A DNA stretch of 64,000 nucleotides from Cristatella mucedo (GCA_009760855.2 WPIO01000005.1:4061001-4125000), one strand, 5' to 3'; numbered from the stretch's first letter, positions 35,801-48,500 are shown. Notes: generated by a model not told the origin, from the sequence alone. Made by a program: numbers and translations.

Positions 35801-36347
35801 TAATCTGTATGTTTTTTTATTCAGTCCTGTTTCGATTGAGCTATCGAGACTACCATACGACTGCTTTTTAAGAGGGCTAAAAGCCTTGGCTTACATGACC
35901 ATCTGCATGTTGAGTCGAATCTCGTACACCCTGAATCCAAGAAGATATTTTAATTATAAGTTGGGTGAAAACCAGTGCATTACCAAGCAGTTGATTCGCC
36001 TGACATAATCTGAACATTCTTCATTGATGTTTCCATTGCTTGTAACTCTCTTGCCTTGTTTGCAAGTGACCTGTGTACATTAGAATATTGTGTCGACCTT
36101 TGAATAATGAGTGAAAGTAGTTTCTAACTCAAGATCTGAGAGCCATAAAACTGTTTTGCATCACAGCTTCGTTGATGACTTCTGCTTTTGTGCACTTTGG
36201 CCCGCAGTCGTTGTTAGCTCTGAACTGTATTACCATTTTATTCAGGTGGAGGAACTCTTTCATGAAGCACCTATTAAAGGTGGGAAATTCGACTACATTG
36301 AATTCACTCGCATCCTAAAGCACGGCAAAAAGGACAACGATGAATAG
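29614..36347 (+). CDS. myosin regulatory light chain, non-muscle/smooth-muscle type (4 exons)
   Basis: Complete gene: exons 29614-29812, 32075-32236, 35101-35168 and 36246-36347 give 531 nt, 176 aa plus stop (human MYL9/MYL12 about 172 aa). The product binds the second IQ motif of the myosin II heavy chain neck and switches the motor on when phosphorylated. Visible: a basic N-terminal tail; phosphosites T24/S25 in [11 protein letters not shown] (the MLCK/ROCK site); a canonical first EF-hand loop at 47-58 ([12 protein letters not shown]) that binds divalent cation; [20 protein letters not shown] at 87-106; a degenerate third loop at 116-127; C-terminal FTRILKHG. All splice sites are GT-AG and phases agree (1, 1, 0). 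Insect orthologue is spaghetti squash. It resembles the cytoplasmic/smooth paralogue rather than striated-muscle ones because of the TS phosphosite context. Confidence 0.97.
30120..30425 (-). pseudogene. Tc1/mariner transposase remnant in light-chain intron 1
   Basis: Reverse strand reads [19 protein letters not shown], the DD34E catalytic C-terminal region with the Glu codon replaced by TAA. No longer open. Sits in intron 1 of the light-chain gene. Confidence 0.75.
32075..32236 (+). CDS. myosin regulatory light chain exon 2
   Basis: Acceptor GTACTGCAG, 54 codons' worth, phase 1 both ends, donor GTACGA. Encodes [19 protein letters not shown] through FDEDGTG, the linker and second/third EF-hand helices. 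Confidence 0.95.
34255..34720 (+). mobile_element. LINE-A RT-core fragment in light-chain intron 2
   Basis: Reads [67 protein letters not shown]. The catalytic YADD is YVDD here. Frame broken near 34,475; an 18-bp tandem triplication-like slip (GGTACCTCTGAAATATGG) at 34492-34530. Both ends truncated. Confidence 0.88.
35101..35168 (+). CDS. myosin regulatory light chain exon 3
   Basis: Acceptor GCTCTTTCAG, 68 bp, donor GTCAGT. Encodes [20 protein letters not shown] plus EE, too short to stand out as an ORF; it was found by matching the family between exons 2 and 4. Confidence 0.95.
36246..36347 (+). CDS. myosin regulatory light chain exon 4 (stop)
   Basis: Acceptor TTTATTCAG, 33 codons and TAG. 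Encodes [20 protein letters not shown] and then [13 protein letters not shown]. Compared with vertebrate REAPIDKKGNFNYVEF it is one residue shorter in the fourth EF-hand. No clear AATAAA signal was seen in the next 600 bases. Confidence 0.95.
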   Translation: MEELFHEAPIKGGKFDYIEFTRILKHGKKDNDE

Positions 36348-38080
36348 TGAAGCCTCATCTGTGGTGCCCTGTCCTCGGGCCGCTGGCTGGGCTTGTTTGT
36401 TTTTCACAATGGTGCATTTTGTTATTGATGAAAGACAATTGGCTTCAAGACAGGCACGGCTGTGTGAGCATGCTCTGTTTGGGCTGTCGGCATGTCATCA
36501 GTTGTGCAAAAAAAACAGTCCAGGATGGTATATAATACTTTTTTTATGTATGCAAATGTCAACCAAATATAGGCTAGTAGTAACGTAACATAATCTTCGG
36601 ATGTTCTCATAGTTATTTCCAGCCATCTTTTCATCCCTGTGCTGTATATCTCATGTGCATTTGTAAGAGAGACTGCTTACGTGTACTGTGCAGAAAGACC
36701 ACGGCAATGATGGGCTGTGTGGATGAGCGAGTCAGCAAATGCAAATATAGCAGTTGAGTCCTTCTGGTGCTTGCTGGCTTGACTTGGTGACTAACAAGGA
36801 TATAGTTATGATGATTGTTGTAAGCATGTGAGCTTTCCCCCATAAAACTGCCTTGTGGACGGTTACTGACGTACTCCGCGTTGCTTGTATCTGTAGATCT
36901 TGGAGACTGCTTGTGTCTTGCCCTGTTGCCATATCCGGGAGGCAAAATGTGGGAGACAGAGAGATGAATAACCGTATTCGTAAGATCGTGGGGGCCAGAT
37001 TTATGCCAAGCTAATTTTCATACGTTTGACTGCCGTCTGGGCATACGATGCTGTCTTTCTAAAGATCTCTTGAGAAAAAATCCATGTGCCTCTATCTTGG
37101 TCTTTAAATGGCAATTTCGGTGAAGTGTTGACAAAATTGATAGTGTCCAAAAGCAACCGTTCGAATGAATATTTTGTTTGAATTCATCAATTTCGCAGTT
37201 ATTGTAATATGTATGCATGTTAACTACCCGGCATACTTTGCACAGTTTAGTAATAATAAGAGTGAACACATTTATACACGGGAGGTGCAAAAAATCTGTT
37301 CGCCCCTCAATTCTCAGCATTCTGGCAAAGTTACAGCTCACAGCCAAAGTTCCCAGAGTACCTAAGAACCCAGTTCAGCCATGGTTAATCGAGGAGCATC
37401 CTCTTGAAAGGCAGTTATACTCATTGACCTGTGGAGGGAAAGGCCAGTATTATACTAATCTAGTCAGCAGACGCAGTCATTAAAGGTAATGACACCTTGG
37501 GTTTCTTGGCATTTTGATTGATTCCAGAGTAACACTATTGTATTGTCATAGCTTATCTGTTTGGAAGGTGTTCTGTTTGGCAGGTATATGAAAGCCGTAA
37601 GCGAATTGCCAGACCAGCAAGCAATTTTGACGAATCTGGTATTGAGCTGGTGCAGTAGCTCAGCCAGTAGACTGGTCTGAACCCTGTAGAACGGTCGGCC
37701 TTCATCAGTAGCCGATCCTGTCTTGTGAAATTCAAGCCCTGGGCGGATGATCGGTCAGCGTTTCGTGTTTGTAGGAGGTGCAAGCTGGCCGACTTTGGGT
37801 CGCCCGTGGCGGTCCTGGCATATACTACCGACAATGCTAAAAAGATTCGACCGAAGTGCATTACAAAGAAATCATTGTAGTTTGTCGAGCATTTTTACTA
37901 ATTCCGGATGGGAAATTTAAATAGTACATGTTTGCTAGCTCTAAGAAAACCTCAGAGATGCGGTTCGAATTCGGCCCGATTTTAGGAAACTCGAGTTAAC
38001 GCTATCACAAATTGTTTTACTCGCAGCTATGCAGCAGTCGCTTCATGTGGAGCAGGGCTCTAGATATTGGTTGGGGTTGA
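36348..38080. other. downstream of the light-chain gene
   Basis: Holds the 3' UTR, whose end cannot be fixed because no clear AATAAA was seen, then AT-rich sequence with no recognised gene before LINE-A begins. Confidence 0.5.
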
Positions 38081-38082
38081 TA

Positions 38083-40900
38083 ATAATAATAATAATATTG
38101 CACTTGATAAAGCGCCCTCAGAGAACTTAATCTCTTTCTAGGCGCTTTACATTTGCTGCAAAGTGATACGCAATAGAATAGTAAGTAAAATCATGCTTGA
38201 AAAACAAACAAAATGAATAACATGGTTAGGGGTTACATGCACAGGGTCAGCATGCAAATGTGGTTAGTGGCAGCATGAACAGTGTCAGCACGCATAAGCA
38301 CATCGAGGACGAATCACAAGGACCCACTAAATGCTGTCCTAAATAGGTATGTTTTTAAGTTTCTTTTAAATGTGGTCAGGTCAGGGGATGTTCTGATGCA
38401 GGTCGGGAGGGAGTTCCAGGCTGTGGGAGCATACGAGCTAAATGCACGGTCTCCAAAGGATTTAAGGTTTGTACGAGGTATTTCTAGACTGTTGGATTCC
38501 GAAAAGCGAGTGGTACGACGCTTGGCCTGATGGGGTAGTATATCTGAAAGATAGGCTGGAGCCATAGAATGAAGAGACCTAAAAGTGAGCGACAAAACCT
38601 TGAAGTCAATCCGTTGCTTGACTGGTAACCAGTGCAGGTCGGCGAGAAGTGGAGTAATGTGGCAACTGCGACGCTCACGACAGACAAGCCTAGCTGCAGA
38701 GTTTTGCACCAGCTGCAATCGCCTGATCGCACATGCTGGTAGGCCAGTAAGCAGTGAGTTGCAGAAGTCGAGACGAGATGTCACGAATGCATGGACCAAC
38801 TTGGACGTGGTATCCTTATCTAAACAAGCCCTAATTTTAGCAATGTTATGAAGCTGAAAATAGGCTGATTTGACTGTGGAGCTGATATGGTCGTCTAACG
38901 AGAGGTCGCTTTGGAATATGACACCTAGATTTTGAGCTGATGCAACTGAAGATATGCTGGCAGAGCCAATTTTGAAAGTCAGCCTTTCCAATTTCTGAAT
39001 AACACTAGGTTTGCCCATAACTAGTAAGTTAGTTTTATCATCGTTTAGTTTTAGAAAATTTGCTGCCATCCATGATCGGATGTCATCAATGCATGCAGCA
39101 AGTGAGTTGAGAGAATTTGAGGTGCTCGAAGGCTGGGAGGGATCAAAGCAAAGGTACAACTGAGTGTCATCCGCATAGAAGTGAAAGCCTAGATTGTGCT
39201 TGGCAATCACATCAGCGAGAGGGAGAGTATAAACGGTGAAAAGGACCGGACCTAGCACAGAGCCCTGAGGTACTCCATATTTTAGAGGTTCTTCAGATGA
39301 TCTTTGTCCATTCACGTCAACACTCTGGAGTCTCCCACTGAGATAGGACCTGAACCACTGCAGAGCAGTGCCAGTGATGCCCAGGCGAGATGAGAGGCGC
39401 TCTAGAAGTACTTTGTGATCGATGGTATCAAAAGCTGCCGAAAGATCGAGCAAAACAAGAAGAGACACTCTACCCATGTCTGCATTCCTAAGTAGGTCGT
39501 TGTATACCCGAAGCAATGCTGACTCTGTGGAGTGATTAGCTCTAAAGCCAGACTGGAACTTACTAGCAAGGTGTGAGGTTTCGAGCTTTTTTGAAAGGTG
39601 CTGGGACCTGACCTGAGGCTAATGACATATTAATGATGTTGGTTATGCATGGCAGCAGCAGATCAATGCAACGTAGGAGCAGGACAGTGGGAATAGGGTC
39701 CAGTGGACTTGTTGTCTTCTTTGATTGAGATACGAGCTTTAGGACTACATCACTAGTGACCTGTTTAAATGCAGACATTGAGGCGCAGCCAGGAACCGAG
39801 GAACAGCATTCTAGTGGGAAGGTTGTCATCGCAGGGATGGATTCCCTGATCTTGTCTATCTTCTGCACAAAGAATCGAGAGAAGCGATCGGCTAGATCAT
39901 CACAAGGATCATCAGGTAACGAGCTAACCTGGGAACGGTTGAGGAGATGGTTTATTGTCGACATCAGCATTTTTGGATTGTGCATCTGTGATTCAACAAT
40001 GTTTCTATAGAAGCTAGACTTGGCCTTTGCTAGGATCGATTGGTACGACCTACAGTAGTCTTCATATGCCTGTCGATGGACAGTTAGTCCGGATCTTTTG
40101 TATGCCTTTTCAAGCTTTCGTTTAGTAGACTTGGCTAGTTTAATGTCTGTGGTAAACCATAGGCCGTCTGGGCGGGGGCGCACAGTGCGCTTTGTCAAAG
40201 GTGCAAACTCGTCGAGCGTGTCAGCTAGTGTCGTGTTGTAGCAATCTACCAGTGATGACACATCGGAGGGAGGACTGAGCAGCAAAGGTGAAGCAGATAT
40301 GCTCGCACGGACAGCATCGATGTCAAGGGTCTTGAGGTTTCGCGATTCACAGGTTATTTTAGAGGAGAATGTGGGCACACACTGTAGATTGAATGAGATC
40401 TGCATGTGGTCAGATAAGCAGGATTTGGTGATAACTGGTGATGACAAAGTGCAGTTATATGAGAAAATTTGGTCGAGTGTGTGACCCTTGATGTGGGTAG
40501 GGCCATGCACATGAGTCACAAGAGATAATGAGTCTGTCAATGTACGAAATTCGGTGCTGAAAGCGTCAGATAAGTTATCAAAGTGAACGTTGAAATCACC
40601 CATAACGAGGAAGGATCGATTTCTTGAACACAGAATCGAAATGAGATCGGAGAAATCTGAGATAATGGAGGATTTGGTACCTGGTGGGCGATAGACTACT
40701 GCCACTATCGGTAGCTTGTTTTTGGGTGAGACCAGGACAATTGATTCAAAAGACTGCTTCGAGGGTACCGCAAATGGCTTGAAGTTGAATTTCGAGCGCA
40801 CGATCATAGCAACTCCACCTCCAGTTTTGATTGATCTAGGGGTGTGAAGTGAGACAGGCCAATCTCTCGGGTATGCAGTCGCCGGACAATGCATAAGCGG
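38083..40900 (-). mobile_element. LINE-A, longest well preserved copy (endonuclease + reverse transcriptase)
   Basis: Frame 39563-40894: APE-type endonuclease from GGVAMIVRS through YRPPG, MGDFNVHFD, TLDQIFS and SDHMQI, then the linker. Frame 38314-39516: RT with [32 protein letters not shown] and the C-terminal domain LQLVQNSAARLV, LHWLPVKQRIDFK. Ends with 3' UTR, hairpin and (ATT)n at 38083-38160. The endonuclease start is missing (5' truncation at ~40,900). About 105 bp of the first RT blocks between APFKK and KFQSGF is deleted, so it cannot be active. The architecture, target-primed type tail and motif spelling fit the L2/CR1 group. Confidence 0.95.
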
Positions 40901-41344
40901 TTAGTTCAAAAACTTCTTCGTGAAATCAGCTTGGATGTAACGCACTTAATTAGTGTCTTCTGTGCGGACGACTTCAATCTGCCGTTGTCAGACCATAGTT
41001 TGTTTCTTCTGGGGACTTGATATGATGTCTCGCTGACCAGTTTATAAAGCTATAGTGTCCCATAAGACGCGGGCTGACCTCTGCCTCCTACTTACCCTAC
41101 GGCGCGTGGTTTGTCTGACTCGGGAGATTCGCGGTGCATGTTGTAACATGCTATAAAGTGAAAAGACGCTCAGCGAGCGGATAAGCTAGCCACAGAAACT
41201 AAAATAGATTTTTCTATTGGCATGCGTGTTTAGTCCACCGACTCGCAAAAATCCGAGGGAGACTTTCCGCGGTACTACAGACGTCAAGCCCACCCGCACC
41301 GGTTTGAAACTCTACATTCTTCCTCTTAGAAGACCAGTTGGCTA

Positions 41345-42305
41345 TTGAATAATAATAGGTAGCTTGTATATCGCCCTAAGAGAGCTAAATCTCTACGCGC
41401 TGTATAACTCGCTGCTAGAGAATCAATAGCCAATGGTTACTTGACATGCACGGTATTAGGCGTGCAAAAGCAAATAAGTATCCTGCTTAAGCCGGCAAAG
41501 AAAACATTAAGAAAGCAAAAAGCAAAGAAAACATGAAGAGATTTTTGTCCACCGCTTAAACCTCTGGCCGGTCGTATGCACCGCGTTAGGCGCAGGTTAG
41601 CAAACAGAACAAAAGAAGGCGAGTTCGCCGGACTAAAGAAAAGGTGACCGGAATGAATTCGTGCTTAGGTTGGTGTAGGTAATGGGCCCGTAGCCGGAAT
41701 CGAGTCACTTTCAGTGCAAACGAGCTGAAGGCTCAATCCCCCTAAGATTTCAATTTAGTGCGGGAGACGGCGAGAAGACCAGATGCTGAGGAGCTGGCGG
41801 TGCGAGAGCACGTGACTGAGGAGGTAGGAAAGTTATGCTGGCGCTTACCAGTGAAGCGACCGGTAAGCCGGACAGAGGATATTAATATTGACTCAATCAT
41901 TTATTGGGAGCCACAGAAGCGATATGACAGCTACACTGTTGACAACACACCGGACGAGCTGCCGAGCTTTGTACTGGCTATACAGATTAAACACGCTGTC
42001 TAGGAGTCGCGAATCAAGGGTAGTCAAATCATTGAAGTAATCTAGACATGACGTAAAAAACTCGGAACTAGTTTGTCGAACTCATACCTTGGCAGGCCCT
42101 AATTTGGGCCACGTTTCTTAACTGAAAGCAAGCCGACGACAGTAAAGAAAATGCGTTAATCTAATTACAAGTCATTTGGAATAGTACGCCTAGATTATAA
42201 GATAACTTCTTGGGTGGGTTACTAGATGAACCTATTTTGAGGATAGGGTCAGCTAAATTTGAGGTGTCATTAGGTTTGCACGTAACTATTAGGTTGATCA
42301 TTGGG
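41345..42305 (-). mobile_element. LINE-C copy, degenerate
   Basis: Low-coordinate end AATAATAGG plus a hairpin-like tail, 3' UTR shared with 25.9 kb (CACGGTATTAGGCGTGCAAAA), then remnants of the C-terminal domain; 42165-42300 reverse reads PILKIGSSSNPPKKLSYNLG and VLFQ, the end of the RT. Confidence 0.65.
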
Positions 42306-42310
42306 TTGAC

Positions 42311-43200
42311 CGAAAGACCTTTGTGACGGCGGACCTTTGCAGCTTCAGGCCTGCCTCCCAAGGAGGCCACCACACTCGAGGGACGACACGAAGTATTCTG
42401 CGGGGGCGGGGGGGGGCACCTTGAGAATCGCGGCTCGGCTCTCTGCTCTGGCATCTACTGCAAACTTGACTACCAAACTCCGTAGTCGCTCTTGAAGGCA
42501 GCCAGCCGGCTGTGCTGTGAGTGATGGATGCGATGTGGTTTTTGTTCTTGCTTACGGATTGGCTCTCTAGCCTGGCATCCAAGGTGGATTGCCTGAGCCG
42601 CTCCTTAATCGCTCTGGCATGCAGTCAGCCTGCGGTGCTGTGAGTGATGGATGTGGTGGCATGCGAAGGCCATTATTATTAGGCTGGGGTTAAGGGATTT
42701 GCCGCAAGGGAAGAACTGGCTGTGCCTTGCTGGACCCTGATCTGTTCGGTCGACGTCTATGCTTGGCCGCGGCAGTTCCCTTTTTATACACTGAGACTGT
42801 AACACTTTAAAGCCTTCATGAAGCCCTTCGGCTACCTAGTTGTCTTGCCATTCCTTTCAAAACCCGCTTCATATCATATGAAACTGGTGTGTTCTAACTA
42901 TAATAAACGTAGCAAGTGGCCTTGGGATCTGAGCATTTGGCCTCGTCACTCCTATTCTCTCCAGCCTGGCATTGCAGTGATGCCAGGTGAGCAATGTCTG
43001 TATAATATGCTTGTCAAGTAAAGTGCTCATAAATTGAGTTTATTTGACCACCGATGATTTTCATAAGAATTTATCGAGAGTACTTTATGCTTTTCCGGTC
43101 AATAATTAGTGTTATTGATCGGCTTGAACATTAATTAAGTTTGAATTACGATTTAATATTTATTAAATACAATTACAGTAGGTGCACGAACACGACCTTT
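42311..43200. repeat. ~890-bp duplicated unit, copy 1
   Basis: Nearly identical to 44183-45076 (a few base changes and a 9- versus 13-G run). Contains two internally related 60-bp blocks around GTGCTGTGAGTGATGGATG (near 42,515 and 42,640), a TATA-like TTTTTATACA at ~42,780 and AATAAA at 42,901. No recognisable protein. Left flank is LINE-C, right flank a LINE-A fragment. Confidence 0.9.
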
Positions 43201-43204
43201 AGCC

Positions 43205-43312
43205 TCGTCTAAGGCTCTGTCACTCACTTTTAGATCCCTTTATATTCTTTGGCTCCAGCCTACCTACGAGATTTATTCCCCCACCAGGCTATGCATCGTA
43301 CTACCGGTTTAT
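43205..43312 (+). mobile_element. LINE-A fragment next to unit copy 1
   Basis: GTCACTCACTTTTAGATCCC ... GGCTCCAGCCTACC ... CACCAGGCT: about 100 bp of the ORF2 C-terminal region. Confidence 0.75.
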
Positions 43313-43624
43313 TACTCACCACTCATTCATGGGTCTTTGGACCGCAGATTAACTGCTCAATTCGGCTGCCGATCTGCTGTACGTGACTGAAGCGTCCATT
43401 TTTCTCTATTATTTCGCTAGCGGGTCCCTAGAAAGTTGAGCTAGAGAATCCAGCCCACCCACCCCAGAAAGCGACGGCTGTGCTGCGCTCCTGGCCCGGC
43501 TATACTCGCCGCAAGAAAGGCCCCCCTTAGCCCGCTCCTGAAAGCCCGGCAGCCCCCCCCCCCGCCCGTGCCCAATTAAATGCTCTCAGACTTCGAGGGA
43601 ACCCTATCCTTTAGAAGCTGCATA

Positions 43625-44090
43625 CTTAGGCACTTTACATTTGCTGCAAAGAAAGCACGATTGAATGGTTAGAGGTAGCATGCTCAACATCCACAAGCAT
43701 AACGTGGAATAACATTGTTAGAGGTGACATGAATAGGGTCAGCATGCAAATATGGTTAGTGACAGCATGCACAGTGTCAGCACGTGTAGGTACGCAAAAG
43801 ATGAATCCCGTGGATCCACTAAATGTTGCTATAATTAGATGTGTTTTTAGATTCTTTTTAAGTGTGGTCAAGTCTGGCGTAACGCCAGTAGGAAGTGAGT
43901 TCCAAGCTTTGGGAGCACACAAACTAACGGACGTCTTCAAGCGATTTGAGGTTCGTACGAGGGTGTAAACGATTCGATTAAGAAAATTGGTCGGCACTAT
44001 GCTTAGCATGGTGGATGAGTAAATCTGATAGGTAGGCTGGGGCCAAAGAATTAAATGACCTAAAGTGAATGACCGAACCATAGACGAAGC
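43625..44090 (-). mobile_element. LINE-A 3' fragment
   Basis: Starts at GCACTTTACATTTGCTGCAA, 3' UTR, then ORF2 C-terminal remnants (frame 43635-44081 includes APKAWNSLPTGV). 5'-truncated; tail hairpin incomplete. Confidence 0.8.
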
Positions 44091-44182
44091 TTAAGATGGT
44101 GCTCATGCAGCTCGGCTATGGCGCGTATGGCTCTATTTCTATATTCCATTTCTTTAAGAGTTTCACCCTATTTGGAGGGGCC

Positions 44183-45076
44183 CGAAAGACATTTGTGACG
44201 GCGGACCTTTGCAGCTTCAGGCCTGCCTCCCAAGGAGGCCACCACACTCGAGGGACGACACGAAGTATTCTGCGGGGGCGGGGGGGGGGGGGCACCTTGA
44301 GAATCGCGGCTCGGCTCTCTGCTCTGGCATCTACTGCAAACTTGACTACCAAACTCCGTAGTCGCTCTTGAAGGCAGCCAGCCGGCTGTGCTGTGAGTGA
44401 TGGATGCGATGTGGTTTTTGTTCTTGCTTACGGATTGGCTCTCTAGCCTGGCATCCAAGGTGGATTGCCTGAGCCGCTCCTTAATCGCTCTGGCATGCAG
44501 TCAGCCTGCGGTGCTGTGAGTGATGGATGTGGTGGCATGCGAAGGCCATTATTATTAGGCTGGGGTTAAGGGATTTGCCGCAAGGGAAGAACTGGCTGTG
44601 CCTTGCTGGACCCTGATCTGTTCGGTCGACGTCTATGCTTGGCCGCGGCAGTTCCCTTTTTATACACTGAGACTGTAACACTTTAAAGCCTTCATGAAGC
44701 CCTTCGGCTACCTAGTTGTCTTGCCATTCCTTTCAAAACCCGCTTCATATCATATGAAACTGGTGTGTTCTAACTATAATAAACGTAGCAAGTGGCCTTG
44801 GGATCTGAGCATTTGGCCTCGTCACTCCTATTCTCTCCAGCCTGGCATTGCAGTGATGCCAGGTGAGCAATGTCTGTATAATATGCTTGTCAAGTAAAGT
44901 GCTCATAAATTGAGTTTATTTGACCACCGATGATTTTCATAAGAATTTACCGAGAGTACTTTATGCTTTTCCGGTCAATAATTAGTGTTATTGATCGGCT
45001 TGAATATTAATTAAGTTTGAATTACGATTTAATATTTATTAAATACAATTACAGTAGGTGCACGAACACGACCTTT
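44183..45076. repeat. ~890-bp duplicated unit, copy 2
   Basis: Direct repeat of copy 1, offset 1,872-1,876 bp. Left flank differs (LINE-A minus-strand fragment); the right flank is again a LINE-A plus-strand fragment with the same endpoints but much lower identity. Confidence 0.9.
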
Positions 45077-45089
45077 AGCCTCGTCAAAG

Positions 45090-45190
45090 GCTCTGTCACT
45101 CACTTTTAGGTCCCTTAATATTCTTTGGCTCCATCCTACCTATGAGATTTATTCCCCCCACCAGGCTAAGCGTCGTACCACCAGCTTAGT
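45090..45190 (+). mobile_element. LINE-A fragment next to unit copy 2
   Basis: Same LINE-A segment as at 43205-43312 but with around nine differences in ~95 bases. Confidence 0.75.
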
Positions 45191-45569
45191 ATTTAGGTAT
45201 GATACGATTGAATATTAATGTGGCTAATTGCTTAAAGCTTATCAGTTTGTTGTTTGACCGTAGAGCGTAAGAAATAACGTGCTTATGAACATCTATACGC
45301 TTACAGCTTGGGGCTGGTTTACCTCCCCAATGCCGGCGGCAGCTTCAAGCTTGCTAGTAACCTGCTTGTTATGATCATGCGTACCTACTACCCTTTTGTT
45401 ATCGTCGTTCAAATGCATTCCTAAATGCGATGGCAAAGGTCCGCAAATTATTTATTAACACTAGAAAGGCACCCCGAAGCCATATCGGGAGGGGTGCGAC
45501 TGGAGATCCCGCTCATTTGATATTCTTAGTGTTGCCTCGGACGCCTCACCTCGATCTCCCTCAAGCGTT

Positions 45570-48500
45570 GCTGTGAATCTCTCAAACTTAGAGGTAATCA
45601 TAAGGCCAGCTATAACTCCGGCGGCCCAACTTAATGCTTGTCTTTGGAATCCTCGCTTAGTGTGCAATAATTCCCGGTTAATAAAAGACCTTATTTCTGT
45701 AAAAGATCTCGCCTTAACTGAGACCTGGCTGAAATCGGTTAATTGCCCGACCACTAACGACGCAACCCTAAAAGGCTTTTCCTTCTTTCACACCCGTAGA
45801 TCAATCGAAACTAGGATCATCATTATCACTCGCTCATCCTTGAATTTCATGCCATTTGCAGTCCTCTCGAAGCAGTCTTTCGGGTCTATTGTTTTGAGCT
45901 CACCCGACAGCAAGCTACCAATGGTAGCAGTAGTCTGTCGCTCCCCCAAGTACTAAGTCCTCCTTTATCTCAGATTTATTTGATCTCATTTCGATTCTGC
46001 ACGCAAAATATTGACCTTTCCTTGTTACGTTAGATAATTTCGACATTTATTTTGATAACTTCTCTGACGCCTGAACCCCAAATTTCGGCTCAAGTGCATG
46101 GCTCTACTCACATCAAGGGTCACACAGTGGATCAAATTTTCTCCTTCAACTGCATGCTATCATCATCTGCTGTTACCAAATTCTCCGTATCAGAACACAT
46201 GTAGATCTCATTCAGTCTACAGTGTGAGCCCGCCTCCACATACAAAGTCACTTGTGAATCGCGAAACCTCAAGATTCTTGACATCAATGCTGTCCGTGGG
46301 AGAATATCTTCTTCACCTCTCCCGATCAATCCACCTTTCGACCGTCTTCATTAGTAGATTGCTACTACACGACACTACAAACTAAACGAGTGTGCACCTC
46401 TGGCTAAGCACACAAACTAAACGAGTTTGCACCTCTGACTGAGCACACTGTGCGCCTTCGCCCGTGCGGCATATGGGTTACCACAGATATTAAACAAGGT
46501 AGGTCTACTAAGCGCAAGCTTGAGAAAAGCATACAAAAGATAAGGATTGACTGTCCGTCGACATCCATGAGAAGACTACCTAGATCATACCAATCAATCC
46601 CAGAAAAGGCAAAGTCTAGCTTCTATAAAAACATTTCTGAATCGCAGATGGACAATCCAAAATTGACTAATGTCGACGAACGACAATTTCCTTAAGCGCT
46701 CCCCTTTAGCTACAGACCTAGTGATCCTTGTGAAGAACTACCTGATCGCTTCTTTGTCAACAAGAAGACCAAGATCACGGAGTCCATCCAAAAGGTGGCA
46801 GCACCCACCCCCTGGAATCCTATCCCTCAATTCCGCTCAATTGTAGCACCTTAATTTCTACATTCAAGGACCTAAGGAACTAGTGACCTTGTACTGAAGT
46901 TCATATCCCAATCAAAGAAGACGACTAATCCTCTAGATAACCAACCTATCTCTGCATTCCTAAGTAGGTCGCTGGACACCCGAAGCAATGCTGACTCTGT
47001 GGAGTGATTAGCTCTAAAACTCTACTCACTATCCTGCCTCTACGATGCACAGATCTGCTTCTGCCAGGCCTAACTAACATCATACGTACGTCATTAGCCT
47101 CAGGTCATGTCCCAGCACCATTCAAAAAGACTGCAGTCATGCTTCTACTCAAGAAAGCAACACTAGATCAAGAGAACTTGAGCAAATTTCCCCAGTCTCC
47201 CTTCCACCGTTCCTATGGAACGAGTCGTAGCAGACCAGTTGAACTCTTACATTTAAACTGCAAATCTTACTAGTAAGTTCCAGTCTGGTTTTAGAGCTAA
47301 TGACTCCACAGAGTCAGCATTGTTTCGGGTGTACAACGACCTACTTAGGAATGCTGACGTGGGTAGAATATCTCTGCTTGTTTTGCTCCATCTTCCGGAA
47401 GCTTTAGATGAAATCGATCACCAATTCAATTCTTGACCGCCTCTCATCTCGCCTGGGCATCACTGGCACTGCATTGCAATGGTTCAGGCCCTATCTCAGT
47501 GGGAGACTCCAGTCTTGATGTCAATGGAAAAGATTATTTGAGGAACCTCTGAAGTATGAGGTACCTCAGGATTTCCTGCTTGTTTCCATTCTTTTTACGG
47601 TTTGCACTCTCCCTCCTGCCTGTGTGATTGCTGGGCAAAACCTAGGCTTTCACTTCTACGCATATGACATTAAGTTGTACCTGTGGTTTGATATTTCCCA
47701 ACCTTGAAGCACGTTATATTCTCTCAAATCCCTTGCTGTGTATTTTGCTGACGTCCACACATGGATGGCAGCAAACTTTCTCAAATTGAATGACGACAAA
47801 ACCAACTTACTGGGTAGGGTCAAACTAAGTGTGATTCAAAATTTGGATAACTTTACTCTCAAAATTCCAGCAAATCTCCTGCAGCCTCAGTACAAAATCT
47901 AGGTGTCTTGTTCCAAAGTAACCTTCCATTAGACGGCTACAACAGCACTACAGTTATGTCTGCGTAATTTCTGCATCATAACATCATAACATTGCTAAAA
48001 CAGGGGCTGGCTTAGACAGAAATACCACATCCAAATTGGTCTATGCATTTGTGACATCCTGTCTAGACTTCTGAAATTCACTGCTCGCTGGTCTTCCGGC
48101 TAGCGCAATCAGGAGCTTACATTTGGTGTAAAACCTGCAGCTAGGCTCGTCTGTCGTGAGCGGCGCAGTTGCTACATCACACCACTTCTAGGATACCTGC
48201 ACTTGCTCCCAGTCAAGCAGGGCGTCGATTTTAAAGTTCTGTCACTCATTTATAGGTCCCTGCATTCTTTTTCTCCAGCCTACCTATAGTATCTACTTCC
48301 CCATTAAGATAAGCATCGTACCACCCAATTTTCTTAATTGGATCATTTACCTACACCTCGTACGAACCTTAAATCCTTTGGAGACCTCCCTTTAATTCGT
48401 ATGCTCCAAAAGCCTGGAATTCACTCCCGACTGTCATAACAAGAACCCCTGACTTGATGACATTTAAAAAGAAGCTAAAAATGCATCTATTTATCACAGC

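Noticed and set aside
42605-44897. Identical ORF pairs (66 and 67 codons) in the duplicated unit
   Set aside because: Identity follows from the DNA duplication; neither frame resembles a known protein.
42311-45076. LTR pair of one retrotransposon
   Set aside because: The 1-kb interior holds LINE fragments in mixed orientation, no gag/pol, and no TG...CA termini.
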